A DNA stretch of 64,000 nt from Exiguobacterium sp. s48 (GCF_018617395.1 NZ_JACSKC010000002.1:186001-250000); one strand, 5' to 3'; shown: positions 16,047 through 25,082, counted from the first letter of the stretch. Translations and numbers: made by a program. Notes: generated by a model not told the origin, from the letters alone.

Positions 16047-17267
16047 ATGATTGGAGAGCGCATTAAAACATTGCGAAAACAGAAAAAAATGACTCAAACA
16101 CAGTTGGCGGAAGGCATTGTCACGAAATCAATGCTTAGTATGATTGAGAATGGAAAAGCGGAGGCATCGATGCGCAGTTTGCGAGAACTCGCCAATCGAC
16201 TGGATGTCTCAGTACAGTTTTTGCTCAAAGACCCTAGAGAGTCTGAACTACAAGAACTTGTAGAGGAAATTGAATATGCAGATATGGGTTTTATGAAATG
16301 GGACAATAAAGATATTATCGAGCGTTTAGAACCGTTTCTTGATAATGACATGCAATCAATTTGGTTGGGACGTGCGTATGTTTTTTATGGTGATGCGATT
16401 TTGACGAATGATAATCGTGATTTAGTATTAAATTATTATGATCGCGCGATTGAGTTATTTGAAAGATTAGGAGAAAAAGATGAAATTGCAATGACTCGAA
16501 TCGGTCAAGCATACTATTTAATGCATTGGGATCGATTTGATGAAGCGAGTGAAAAAATAGAATTGATTGAACAGCTCGATTCTCAAGCGATGAAAACAAA
16601 AACACGTATCGAATTTTATATGTTGCTCGTTTTTAAAGAGTTACTTTATAACGCTCAGTTGTCTCGCGCTATTCAATATTTAGAAGAAGCGTTAAATTAT
16701 ATGAAACAGACACGAACTTATTATCGAGCAGATGATGTATATCGAGCTCTCGTCATTTGCGCACTATATCGAAAAGAGAACGAATTGATTCAGAAAGCAA
16801 TCATGAAAGCTCGGCAGTATGTTGATTTTACCGAAGATGATTCTTCTAAAATGAGGTTGGCGTTTACAGAAGGTTTAGTGGCGATGAAGCAGAATAATGT
16901 GGATTTGATGGGGGTTCAACTAAATATTATCGAAGATATCTTGCATAAAGAAGAACGTTATGTGTTGATGAACGAAGAAAAACGCTTCATTACTCCTCTT
17001 GAAATGTTCAAAGGAGTGTATTATGCGATGAAAGGTGATATCGGAAAAGCAGATGTATTCTTAAATGAATTGTGGGAGAGAAGAAATGAATGGCAGCTGA
17101 AGCATAGTTTGATTGATCAAGCCATTTATTTAGAAGGACTGTTACTTGGTACCCTTTACGGATGTGGGAGTCAATGGTTAGAGGAGATTGAAGCGCTTAT
17201 TGATCAATTCCCTGAAGGGTACTATCACCAAAACTTAACGGAGTTACTTATTAAAATCAAGGGCTGA
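16047..17267 (+). CDS. XRE-HTH regulator with C-terminal TPR repeats (RRNPP-like)
   Basis: A 406-residue protein. An N-terminal helix-turn-helix (about 5-60; IKTLRKQKKMTQTQLAEGI) is followed by about 330 residues of helical TPR-like hairpins (for example NYYDRAIELFERLG, AIQYLEEALNYM). This layout is shared by Rgg/PlcR/PrgX-type regulators, which bind short peptides in the TPR groove. Like the divergent MFS gene it is A/T-rich, suggesting the pair arrived together. The 14-base leader and operator over its own -10 point to self-control. No signal-peptide precursor gene was found next to it, so peptide sensing is only a possibility. Confidence 0.85.
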   Translation: MIGERIKTLRKQKKMTQTQLAEGIVTKSMLSMIENGKAEASMRSLRELANRLDVSVQFLLKDPRESELQELVEEIEYADMGFMKWDNKDIIERLEPFLDNDMQSIWLGRAYVFYGDAILTNDNRDLVLNYYDRAIELFERLGEKDEIAMTRIGQAYYLMHWDRFDEASEKIELIEQLDSQAMKTKTRIEFYMLLVFKELLYNAQLSRAIQYLEEALNYMKQTRTYYRADDVYRALVICALYRKENELIQKAIMKARQYVDFTEDDSSKMRLAFTEGLVAMKQNNVDLMGVQLNIIEDILHKEERYVLMNEEKRFITPLEMFKGVYYAMKGDIGKADVFLNELWERRNEWQLKHSLIDQAIYLEGLLLGTLYGCGSQWLEEIEALIDQFPEGYYHQNLTELLIKIKG

Positions 17268-17281
17268 CGGATCAGCCCTTG
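17258..17281. terminator. Shared hairpin between convergent genes
   Basis: A 10-bp perfect stem CAAGGGCTGA/TCAGCCCTTG with a 4-base loop. It contains the stop codon of the regulator and abuts the stop of the convergent carboxypeptidase. No good T-run follows on either side, so terminator strength is doubtful. Confidence 0.5.
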
Positions 17282-18279
17282 AACGTTTGAATCAATGTCC
17301 CTTTGCCATGCTCGACTTGCACAGAAGCGTGTGCCCCATTGACGAGCGTCATCTGCGGGGGAACGTGTCCGCAGTCGATATCGAAAAAGATAGGAACTCC
17401 GAGCATGTGATGGAGCTCCTCATACACCATCTCGGCCGTATAGTCTTGATGGATAGATGGGGCGTCACTCCTTCCGAACAGAATACCAGACGTATGATCG
17501 AACCAACCGGCCCACTTCATTTGAAGGAGGGTCCTTTTTAATGCCGGAACGTTTAGCTCAGCATTTTCAAAATACCAAAGAATTGGTTCATCATTCAGAT
17601 GTTCGCGCTGGAACGTCTTGACGTCTCCATATGGCGTCCCGATTGTATGTAAGAGCACATCGAGACATCCACCGAGCAATCGACCAGTCGCGTGTTGACC
17701 ACCGACGGCTTTCCATTCAGTCGTTTCCGTCAAATGAAACAGATGTGGCGTCGGATTGTCGTATTGCCATTCTTTTTGGAATTTCTCCGATGAGCGTTGG
17801 ATGACCGTCTCATCTACGCGGGTCGAGAGGACATCGAGCCAGCGTGAACTCGTCTCGTCCCACACATCCGCACGCAAGTCGACCAAATTCGGACCGTGTG
17901 CCGAGGCGATTCCGGTTTTTAGCGTATAGACGAAGAGCAATAAACTCGTATCCGAGTAACCGAGCATCCATTTTGCGGGTAAGGACTGCCAATCGATTTG
18001 ATTGAGGATTTCCATTAAAAGTTCTCCACCCCAAGGCGGAATGATCAAATCGACAGTATCGTCCTGCAAGAGATGTGACAGTTCGTGGGCGCGTACCCGA
18101 GCCGGGGCGGACTTCCCGAATTGTTGTTTCCACGCATTCGGAGTGAACTGTAGCGTAAATCCTCGATTGGAAAACTTCTGTTCCGCTTGATGCAATAAAT
18201 GGTGTAGTTCTTCTGGTATGCCCGACGAAGGGGCGGTGACACCGACGTGATGCCCGGTCAATTGTGGATAACGAATCAT
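17272..18279 (-). CDS. Muramoyltetrapeptide LD-carboxypeptidase (peptidase S66)
   Basis: A 335-residue S66 family serine peptidase of the LdcA/MccF group. The nucleophile is Ser109 in LGYSDTS, preceded by IIPPWGGELLMEIL. The catalytic Glu lies in the ENAELN region and the His in DCGHVPPQMTLVNGA near the C terminus. LdcA trims the terminal D-Ala of muropeptides during recycling, while MccF cleaves microcin C-type toxins; the sequence alone does not decide between them. There is no signal peptide, so it is cytoplasmic. RBS AGGAGG. Confidence 0.88.
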   Translation of the reverse strand: MIRYPQLTGHHVGVTAPSSGIPEELHHLLHQAEQKFSNRGFTLQFTPNAWKQQFGKSAPARVRAHELSHLLQDDTVDLIIPPWGGELLMEILNQIDWQSLPAKWMLGYSDTSLLLFVYTLKTGIASAHGPNLVDLRADVWDETSSRWLDVLSTRVDETVIQRSSEKFQKEWQYDNPTPHLFHLTETTEWKAVGGQHATGRLLGGCLDVLLHTIGTPYGDVKTFQREHLNDEPILWYFENAELNVPALKRTLLQMKWAGWFDHTSGILFGRSDAPSIHQDYTAEMVYEELHHMLGVPIFFDIDCGHVPPQMTLVNGAHASVQVEHGKGTLIQTFKG

Positions 18280-18342
18280 GACGACCTCCTGTGGATAAGT
18301 GATGTGTACGGTAAAAGAAGCAGGTTATCCACATGTGGACAA

Positions 18343-18669
18343 CTAGTTGGAGCGCATCCGTTCGGCATGACGCATTCCCCATTCGTTCATCGCTTCGAGA
18401 ATCGGGATCAGTGTTTTTCCATACTCACTTAAGCGATAATCGACGCGGGGAGGGACTTCTGGATAGACGGTTCGGATGACAATATCTTGTTCTTCTAAGT
18501 CGCGGAGTTGCGCGGTCAATATCTTTTGACTGATTTTCGGTAACGCTCGCTTCAACTCACTGAAGCGTAACGTATCTCCATTAATCAGAACGAGGAGGAT
18601 GGAGTGTTTCCATTTTCCTGTGATCAGCTCGAGAGCCGTATCGACTTCGCAGCTTGTTATATTGGTCAC
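18343..18669 (-). CDS. HxlR/DUF24 family redox-type regulator
   Basis: A 108-residue winged-helix regulator. The hallmark KWKHSILLVLINGDTLRFSELKR and the tail EYGKTLIPIL are intact. Cys7 lies just before the first helix, the place of the redox-sensing cysteine in YodB, CatR and HypR of Bacillus. It starts with GTG (GGAAG upstream). It is divergent from a dioxygenase-like VOC gene, mirroring control of catE by YodB/CatR, so it may sense quinones or diamide. Confidence 0.88.
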   Translation of the reverse strand: MTNITSCEVDTALELITGKWKHSILLVLINGDTLRFSELKRALPKISQKILTAQLRDLEEQDIVIRTVYPEVPPRVDYRLSEYGKTLIPILEAMNEWGMRHAERMRSN

Positions 18670-18686
18670 ATTGCTCTTCCTTTCTA

Positions 18687-18711
18687 ATAGTATCGTTGAG
18701 GTAACTATACC
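18687..18711. promoter_or_regulatory. Candidate HxlR operator between hxlR-type and VOC genes
   Basis: Inverted arms ATAGTA (18687-18692) and AACTAT (18703-18708) are followed by the near-palindrome GGTAACTATACC (18700-18711). GGTATAGT recurs at 18750-18757 in front of the VOC gene. Binding by the adjacent HxlR protein is inferred. Confidence 0.4.
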
Positions 18712-18773
18712 ACCTTTTTGTGCCTACTTCTGCAATGTGAGCCGAGCGGGTATAGTGAAGGTGAGGTGATGAA

Positions 18774-19577
18774 ATGAAAATTGAGAATATTGAATTAGGA
18801 CCGGTGATGTTACGTGTCCGAGATATCGCACAAATGACACGATTTTATGTAAATGTGATTGGGATGAGCGTTTTAGAAGAAGCCGAAGAATGGGTTACGC
18901 TCGGAACGAAGGAGCGTTCACTTGTCATCTTGCACAGTGTCCCTCAGGCGAAGACAAATCCGCGTGCGGCTGGATTGTTTCACTTAGCGATTCTCTTGCC
19001 GAGTCGCGTGGAGTTAGGAAGTATATTGGCGCATCTCATTGAGCAGCGCATCGAAGTCGGACAAGGCGATCATTTAGTGAGTGAGGCGTTCTACTTAAAT
19101 GATCCGGAAGGAAACGGGATTGAGCTGTACGCCGATCGTCCGAAAGAACAATGGTCGTATGAAGCAAACGGTCATGTGAAAATGGCGACTGAACCGGTTG
19201 ACTATGAATCGATGCTTCAAGAGGCGAGCAATCGACCGTTCAATGGCTTACCGATTGGTACGATCATGGGACATGTCCATTTTAAAGTCCGGTCCATCGA
19301 AGCGGCGAAACGCTTCTATCATGATCGACTCGGTTTTTCTATCACGACGGATTCTTATCCAGGCGCGCTGTTCCTTGCGGCAGATGGCTATCATCATCAC
19401 ATTGGGACGAACGTGTGGGCCCGTTCGAGTGAAACTCTCGGAGCGGAAGCTGGAATCGAGGCATGGACGCTGCTCGTCAATGAGGAGACGAATCAGGCAT
19501 TAGGAGGGACGTCTTCTGAATGGTCATTGACAGATGAAGATGGGATTACGGTGCATATTAAAAGAACGGACGCTTGA
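18774..19577 (+). CDS. VOC family ring-cleavage dioxygenase-like protein (CatE-like)
   Basis: A 267-residue protein with two vicinal-oxygen-chelate modules (about 8-125 and 165-262). Candidate metal ligands are the His in GLFHLAILLP for module 1, and the His in MGHVHFKVRS plus the His cluster in GYHHHIGTNVW for module 2. Length and layout match CatE, the catechol-2,3-dioxygenase of Bacillus subtilis that is controlled by HxlR-type YodB/CatR. It starts near-immediately after GAGGTGATGAA and ends in a terminator loop. Likely role: removing catechol or quinone compounds. Confidence 0.85.
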   Translation: MKIENIELGPVMLRVRDIAQMTRFYVNVIGMSVLEEAEEWVTLGTKERSLVILHSVPQAKTNPRAAGLFHLAILLPSRVELGSILAHLIEQRIEVGQGDHLVSEAFYLNDPEGNGIELYADRPKEQWSYEANGHVKMATEPVDYESMLQEASNRPFNGLPIGTIMGHVHFKVRSIEAAKRFYHDRLGFSITTDSYPGALFLAADGYHHHIGTNVWARSSETLGAEAGIEAWTLLVNEETNQALGGTSSEWSLTDEDGITVHIKRTDA

Positions 19578-19594
19578 GGCGTCCGTTCTTTTTA
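19561..19594. terminator. Bidirectional terminator after the VOC gene
   Basis: A 13-bp stem (AAAGAACGGACGC/GCGTCCGTTCTTT) with the TGA stop in its loop, followed by T residues. It also lies at the 3' end of the convergent exonuclease gene. Confidence 0.9.
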
Positions 19595-20584
19595 ACGTGC
19601 GGATGTTTTCTTCTGACTTGCGTTAAACGAGAGACGAAGTCCGCGTTTTTGATACGCTTGCTCGACTCGTTTTGGGTTGAGACTGAGCTCGAGATGAGCT
19701 AGTTTCAAGTGGTCAAGTGCCGGCACCGTGACATCAAGACGAACGAGCTCCATGTTGCGCTCTGCTTTTTTGCGTGTTCGTCTCAAGTTACGGGGCACCT
19801 CCTCTGACGTCAGTGCCGCGATCGTTTCATTTACTTGTTGTCGTTTGTCACCCTTGATACTCAAGGCAGAATACAGCTTATCGAGCGAACCGAATCGCTT
19901 GATGAGTTGAACCGATTGGCTTTCGTCGAGTCCTGCAACTGGAGGAATCCCGTCAGAACGGTCTCCTGTCAACGCTTTGACGGCTGACAATTGCTTCGGT
20001 TTCAATCCTTCGTATAACGCCGCAATCTCTTCTGGTCGAATTTCTAAATGACGCTTGAGCGGCAACGGACGGTTATCACGAATGTCACAGCGAGCCTGCA
20101 TTTGCTGAAGCTCCTGTGTCTGTAACCAAACGGTGATTCGTGGACTGACAAGCTGTAACAAGTCTTTGTCTTTTGTCATGATGACCACAGGGGCACTGCA
20201 ACTGAATTTACGTGCGATGTGGGCAATCAAATCTTCCCCTTCATATCCCTCTACTTGGAATTGTGGAATGCCACTATCCTCAAGTAGTTGGCGCATGAGT
20301 TCCATCTGCGCTTTCAATTCAGGCGGTGTTTGGCGTCTGCGGCGTTTATAGCCCGGGTATAACTCTCGACGCCATAATGTTTCACGTGAGACGTCCCAGA
20401 CGACGACAAAATGAGTTGGACGATGTCTGCGTAGAATCGTCCGAATGAGGCCGGTCATTCCGATGACGGCACTCCGATCGTTTTTGGATACCTCGCGTCC
20501 TTTTTTCGTTCGGCTCGCGGCGGCACCATAATAAGCACTGGCCAGCATGGAGTTACCGTCAATCAAAAATAGTTTGCGTTCCAT
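19592..20584 (-). CDS. ypcP: 5'-3' exonuclease / flap endonuclease (YpcP-like)
   Basis: A 330-residue stand-alone homologue of the N-terminal nuclease domain of DNA polymerase I. It has the metal-binding carboxylates in LFLIDGNSM, VVVWD, EGYEGEDLIA and VIMTKDKDLLQLV, and an H3TH region near LTGDRSDGIPPVAG that binds duplex DNA. It removes RNA primers and flaps in replication and repair. The C-terminal 40 residues are basic. RBS AAGAAGG. It is monocistronic. Confidence 0.9.
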   Translation of the reverse strand: MERKLFLIDGNSMLASAYYGAAASRTKKGREVSKNDRSAVIGMTGLIRTILRRHRPTHFVVVWDVSRETLWRRELYPGYKRRRRQTPPELKAQMELMRQLLEDSGIPQFQVEGYEGEDLIAHIARKFSCSAPVVIMTKDKDLLQLVSPRITVWLQTQELQQMQARCDIRDNRPLPLKRHLEIRPEEIAALYEGLKPKQLSAVKALTGDRSDGIPPVAGLDESQSVQLIKRFGSLDKLYSALSIKGDKRQQVNETIAALTSEEVPRNLRRTRKKAERNMELVRLDVTVPALDHLKLAHLELSLNPKRVEQAYQKRGLRLSFNASQKKTSAR

Positions 20585-20653
20585 GCGTAACCTTCTTTCT
20601 ATTTCTTTCTGTTTAAACCGAACATTTCGCCATGTTACGGTGATGTTGTGTCA

Positions 20654-20672
20654 TTGAGTGCGTGACACTCAA
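20654..20672. promoter_or_regulatory. Inverted repeat upstream of the exonuclease gene
   Basis: TTGAGTG-CGTGA-CACTCAA is a perfect 7-5-7 repeat about 70 bp before the exonuclease start, partly overlapping a second repeat GTGTCA/TGACAC. It could be an operator; the binding protein is unknown. Confidence 0.35.
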
Positions 20673-20739
20673 ATAAGCAACATATGTGCAGTATATCACG
20701 GCAAGAGGCGAAAATATAGCGACAGTTCGGTTCACACAT

Positions 20740-20773
20740 GAAAAACCCTTCTCCAAATCAAAGAGAAGGGTTT
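20740..20773 (-). terminator. Terminator after the CNNM/CorC gene
   Basis: An 11-bp stem AAACCCTTCTC/GAGAAGGGTTT ending in a T-run on the minus strand. Confidence 0.85.
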
Positions 20774-20783
20774 AATAGAAACC

Positions 20784-22139
20784 TTATTCTGAGAGAGGCT
20801 CTTCCTCTTCACGTGAGGCCAAAATCAGGTCGACGAAGACGATTCGGTGGTTATCAACTTCACTGACAATCAATTCATGGTCGCCAGGTAAGAGGAAGCG
20901 TTCGCCCGTCCGAGCGTTCGCTTTTTGCGATAAGACAAATCCACCAACTGTATCGACATCGTCTTCGATTTCGATTCCAAATCGTTCCTCGAGTTCTTGT
21001 GTTAACACAAGTCCAGAGAGACGATAATGTTTCGGAGCAATTTCCGTAATTTCTGCTTGTTCATCTCGGTCGAACTCATCGCGAATCTCACCGACGATTT
21101 CTTCCAGGATGTCTTCAATCGTTAAGAGGCCAGCAGTTCCCCCGTACTCATCGATGACGAGACACATCATTGTCTGTGCGTTTTGCATCTTCACCATCGC
21201 TTCTTGAAGCGGCGTGAACTCGGTAACGAGTGGCAATTGATGAATGAATGACTCAAACGGTGCATCATTTTTTGAAAGTTGCGCGGTAAAGAGTTGCTTT
21301 GCATTCACAAATCCGAGCACGTCGTCACGGTCGCCATCTCGTGTGACCGGATAGCGTGTATATTGGTGCTCTTCGACAACTGAAATAATCTCTTCAATCG
21401 TATCTTCTTCATCGATCGTGACCATGTTCATCCGTGGAACCATGGCATCTTTGGCGATGCGCTCGTCAAACGAGAAGATGTTTTGTACATAGGCCAACTC
21501 ATTTTCGTTGATTTCACCACTACGGAAGCTTTCTGTCATGATGATTTTTAACTCTTCCTCGGAATGTGCCGTTTCCTGCGCAGTCGTCTGAACACCGAAT
21601 AGACGGAGTGTGAGTCGAGCCATGCTGTTCAAGGCACGGATGAACGGATAGAAAAGTTTCGTGAACACGTAAAGCGGACGTGCAACGAGGAGCGTTAATT
21701 TTTCCGCTTCATGAACGGCGAGCGTTTTCGGTACCAATTCTCCGATAACGACGTGAACGAACGCGATGACGAGAAACGCAATCAGGAACGATAAGAACGT
21801 CACGAGTGATTGTGAAATATTCAACTGTTCGACCAACGTGTGAACGTACGTTTCGATTTGATCGGCACCAATCCACCCGAGACCTAGTGCGGACAGTGTA
21901 ATGCCAAACTGTGAGGCAGAGAGCGAGTCGTCGATATTCTCGATGACTTTTTTTGCGCTGACCGCTTTCTTATTTCCTTCGAGCACGAGCTGATCGAGTC
22001 TAGCGCTACGCACTTTCACAATTGAAAATTCGGCTGCTACAAAAAAAGCAGTCAGAAAGATTAAAAGCGCAACGACGAGTAAGCTGAGTAACATGGGACT
22101 GTCCAACAATTCCCCCAAAAATCGGGGAGTCACCTCCAT
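20784..22139 (-). CDS. CNNM/CorC (hemolysin-type) divalent cation transporter
   Basis: About 451 residues. A DUF21 membrane domain (three to four helices, starting [30 protein letters not shown] split across the first helix) is followed by a CBS pair (about 220-340; [41 protein letters not shown]) and a CorC_HlyC domain at the C terminus. Family members export or regulate Mg2+. The start is uncertain: ATG at 22139 is chosen from family N-terminal length, but no good binding site precedes it, and the frame stays open to 22238. Confidence 0.85.
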   Translation of the reverse strand: MEVTPRFLGELLDSPMLLSLLVVALLIFLTAFFVAAEFSIVKVRSARLDQLVLEGNKKAVSAKKVIENIDDSLSASQFGITLSALGLGWIGADQIETYVHTLVEQLNISQSLVTFLSFLIAFLVIAFVHVVIGELVPKTLAVHEAEKLTLLVARPLYVFTKLFYPFIRALNSMARLTLRLFGVQTTAQETAHSEEELKIIMTESFRSGEINENELAYVQNIFSFDERIAKDAMVPRMNMVTIDEEDTIEEIISVVEEHQYTRYPVTRDGDRDDVLGFVNAKQLFTAQLSKNDAPFESFIHQLPLVTEFTPLQEAMVKMQNAQTMMCLVIDEYGGTAGLLTIEDILEEIVGEIRDEFDRDEQAEITEIAPKHYRLSGLVLTQELEERFGIEIEDDVDTVGGFVLSQKANARTGERFLLPGDHELIVSEVDNHRIVFVDLILASREEEEPLSE

Positions 22140-22295
22140 TGAGTATAAGATCAAACGTCTTTCAGGCGTTTCCTGAAAACGAATAGTTTGTTTCAGTATA
22201 GTTGATTTGTTTGAATTATTCAAAATGCAGTCAAACATGTTTGATGAAGAGGTGAATGCGGGAACTAAATCCGAGAAGATGAAGGAGGAATTGAT

Positions 22296-23093
22296 ATGGC
22301 AAACTATCCAGAGTTAAAAGGAAAGGTCGCGGTCATCACAGGAAGTTCGAAGGGACTTGGACGTGCGATTGGGGAACGCTACGCGAAAGAAGGGATGAAC
22401 GTCGTCCTGAACTATCGTAGCAGTGAAAAAGAGATGGAAGAAGTCATCCGTGGCATCGAGGCGGGTGGTGGGAAGGCTGTCGCCGTAAAAGGGGACGTTT
22501 CTGAAGAAGGACTCGCCGAGAAGATGATCGAGAAAGCCATCTCTGAGTTTGGGAAGATGGATATCTTCGTCAACAATGCCGGTGTACAAGTCGAAGCGAA
22601 AACACATGAGATGGAGTTCGATAATTGGAAAAAAATTATCGACGTCAACTTGAACGGAACGTTCCTTGGTGTCCGGGCTGCCTTGAAGTACTTCGTTGAG
22701 AACAAAATTGAAGGCAATATCATCAACATGTCTTCTGTTCACGAAGTCATTCCACGTCCTGGTTACACACATTACGCAGCAAGTAAGGGCGGCGTAAAAA
22801 TGTTCACGAAATCAGTCGCTCTCGAATATGCACCGAATCACATTCGTGTGAATGCGATCGCACCTGGGGCGATTGATACGCCGATTAACGAAGAGACGAT
22901 GAGCGACCCGGAAGAGAAGAAGGGGTTAGAAGCGCTCATCCCATCTCACGTCATCGGGAAGCCGGAACAAATCGCAGCCGTCGCTGCTTGGCTCGCATCG
23001 GATGAATCGTCCTATGTGACGGGGACGACGATCTTTGCGGATGGCGGACTTTCGCTTTATCCGTCATTCGGCCCAGAGAACAAAGTCCAATAA
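22296..23093 (+). CDS. gdh: Glucose 1-dehydrogenase (SDR family)
   Basis: A 265-residue short-chain dehydrogenase close to Bacillus glucose dehydrogenases. It has the cofactor motif TGSSKGLG near the N terminus, NNAGVQ, and the catalytic Ser-Tyr-Lys (MSSVHEV, YAASKGG). The family ending TIFADGGLSLYPSF is nearly identical to Bacillus GlcDH. It oxidises beta-D-glucose to gluconolactone with NAD(P)+. RBS AAGGAGG; monocistronic with terminator. In Bacillus the enzyme is linked to sporulation or stress. Confidence 0.9.
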   Translation: MANYPELKGKVAVITGSSKGLGRAIGERYAKEGMNVVLNYRSSEKEMEEVIRGIEAGGGKAVAVKGDVSEEGLAEKMIEKAISEFGKMDIFVNNAGVQVEAKTHEMEFDNWKKIIDVNLNGTFLGVRAALKYFVENKIEGNIINMSSVHEVIPRPGYTHYAASKGGVKMFTKSVALEYAPNHIRVNAIAPGAIDTPINEETMSDPEEKKGLEALIPSHVIGKPEQIAAVAAWLASDESSYVTGTTIFADGGLSLYPSFGPENKVQ

Positions 23094-23095
23094 AC

Positions 23096-23125
23096 AAGAG
23101 GGTGCGCTGATGCACCCTCTTTTCG
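23096..23125 (+). terminator. Terminator after gdh
   Basis: A 10-bp stem AAGAGGGTGC/GCACCCTCTT with a 6-base loop and T residues. It may also serve the convergent kinase. Confidence 0.85.
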
Positions 23126-23126
23126 T

Positions 23127-25082
23127 TTAGCTACTCATTTGATTGGTCATATCCATTTTAGGGAGACGGACGGTGAAAGTAGAGCCTTTTCCAATACTCG
23201 ATGTCGCGTGAATCGTTCCACCGTGACCTTCTGCAATCTCTTTACAAATCGCAAGCCCGAGACCGGTCCCTCCGATTTTACGACTGGCAGAGTTGTCAAC
23301 GCGATAGAACTTGTCAAACAACTTCGAGAGTGCAGTTTGGGGAATCCCGATGCCATGATCTTCAATCGAAATATCAATCCAATCCGGTTGCTCACATGAG
23401 ATGCGGACGTTGATTTCTCCGCCATTAGGAGAATATTTCACGGCATTATGGAGCAAATTCATGAACAGTTGATTGAGTCGCGACCGGTCCCCAAATACAT
23501 ACAAATCTTCCTGACAATCAAACGAAATATGATGATGTTGACTTGATCCTCGATGCACTGTGATGGCCTGTTCCAAAATATCAGACAGGCGTTCCGGCTC
23601 ATTGTGGTACGTTTGTTTTCCGGATTCCATCCGCTGTACATCGAGTAAGTTTGAAATCAGGTCTTCGAGACGCAGTGTTTCTTGATGAATCATCCCTAAA
23701 TATTTTTCGGAACGTTCAGCTGAAAGCTTTCGGAAACGGAGAAGCTCGGTGAATCCAATGATACTCGTGAGCGGAGTACGGAGTTCGTGAGAAACGGTCG
23801 AAACGAGCTCAGTTTTCAAACGGTCGACTTCTGTTTCGTGTGTCACATCACGGAAAACGAGCATCGTCCCGTGACGCGTCCCTCTCAAGTAAATTTTTTC
23901 CGCATACATTTGAATGAAACGTTCTTCCTGATTCATTGAGAACGTGACGCTCTCTTCTTTACATTGTCCATCGAATGATCGTTCCATGAACGCGAAAAAG
24001 GCATCCTTTTGGTCAACTTGTAATCCAAGCTCTTCGAGACTTGCATCCAAACGATATAAATCGACTTCATTTCGTTTCGTAATCGGCTGATTGAACAACA
24101 CGAAGAGCGCTTGGTTCGCTAATTTTTCGCTTGTCGCATGTTCGACGTAGATGACGGCATCACGGATGGAGTGAAGGAGCCGTGCTGTCTTCTCGCGTTC
24201 TTCCTCGATTCGATGACGCTGTGTCGTGAGAGAGGAAGCCATCTGACGGAAAGAGGTCGTCAATTGTCCGACTTCGTTTTTAGATTGAACGGTAGCTGTC
24301 GCGACTGGTTGTCGCTCTCCGGCAAGACGTTTACTGTTTTCAATCAATTCCTGGAGTTGACCCGTTAAGCGTCTGACGTAAGGTCGAGCGACGATGAAGA
24401 GAATGAAGAGCACCCCGAGTAAAGAAAGGAGCCAGAGCGCCTGTGCCCATTTCGTATGTGTCGCAAGTTGAGCACGGAGTGCATCCTCTTCTGCGTTCAG
24501 TGAGTTCCGGTATTCCGTGAAGACGCTCTCCATGTCGACGATGCTCGCGCTCATATCCGCAGCACTTTTCGAATTGATTTTGAATTTACGATCTGCCGGT
24601 GGCTCTTTTTGAGGGTTCACCTTACCGAGCGTTGGCATCTTTAAAAAGGGCTCGGTTACACTACCGTCCCGTTTTCCTGCTACATAACGTTCAAGGCTTG
24701 GCATGACACGTTCCTGATACGCGACAAACAGTGTACGCGCATCGCTCGCGTATGTTTTTTCTTTTTCGGTCACTGCGTTCTGTTCGAACCAAGTCGTCTG
24801 TTCGTCAATCAAGACTTGTTTATCTTGCACACGTTCTAACATCGCATCGTCCCCAAGGAGGACATAACCGCGCATTTCATATTGCATCGACTGCCATGTC
24901 TCGAACAATTCGGTCGCATTTGTGCGCCGTTCACTGATGTTCTCAAGCGATGACGTCGTCTGTTCGATTTGGTTTTCCGTATACACATATACGGCAAGCG
25001 ACGTGAGGAGGATCAGTCCGATGAATAAATAGAAGACGAATAAAAATTGTCTCCCGATCCGTTGGTCAATCCATGACTTCAT
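23127..25082 (-). CDS. Orphan membrane sensor histidine kinase
   Basis: A 651-residue kinase: helix 1 (about 13-34), an extracellular helical region of about 170 residues (CHASE3-like, with Asp/Glu-rich helices), helix 2 (about 213-233), HAMP (234-290), a PAS-like segment (about 300-412), the HisKA motif VSHELRTPLTS with His432, and an ATPase domain with N-box LLHNAVKYSPNGG and DHGIGIP. The architecture resembles PhoR/ResE-type kinases. No response regulator is next to it, so its partner is encoded elsewhere. RBS GGAAGGA. The stimulus is unknown. Confidence 0.9.
   Translation of the reverse strand: MKSWIDQRIGRQFLFVFYLFIGLILLTSLAVYVYTENQIEQTTSSLENISERRTNATELFETWQSMQYEMRGYVLLGDDAMLERVQDKQVLIDEQTTWFEQNAVTEKEKTYASDARTLFVAYQERVMPSLERYVAGKRDGSVTEPFLKMPTLGKVNPQKEPPADRKFKINSKSAADMSASIVDMESVFTEYRNSLNAEEDALRAQLATHTKWAQALWLLSLLGVLFILFIVARPYVRRLTGQLQELIENSKRLAGERQPVATATVQSKNEVGQLTTSFRQMASSLTTQRHRIEEEREKTARLLHSIRDAVIYVEHATSEKLANQALFVLFNQPITKRNEVDLYRLDASLEELGLQVDQKDAFFAFMERSFDGQCKEESVTFSMNQEERFIQMYAEKIYLRGTRHGTMLVFRDVTHETEVDRLKTELVSTVSHELRTPLTSIIGFTELLRFRKLSAERSEKYLGMIHQETLRLEDLISNLLDVQRMESGKQTYHNEPERLSDILEQAITVHRGSSQHHHISFDCQEDLYVFGDRSRLNQLFMNLLHNAVKYSPNGGEINVRISCEQPDWIDISIEDHGIGIPQTALSKLFDKFYRVDNSASRKIGGTGLGLAICKEIAEGHGGTIHATSSIGKGSTFTVRLPKMDMTNQMSS

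Noticed and set aside
17258-17281. Recombination or attachment site at the end of the A/T-rich pair
   Set aside because: It is a plain stem-loop containing stop codons, with no second copy at the other end of the segment.
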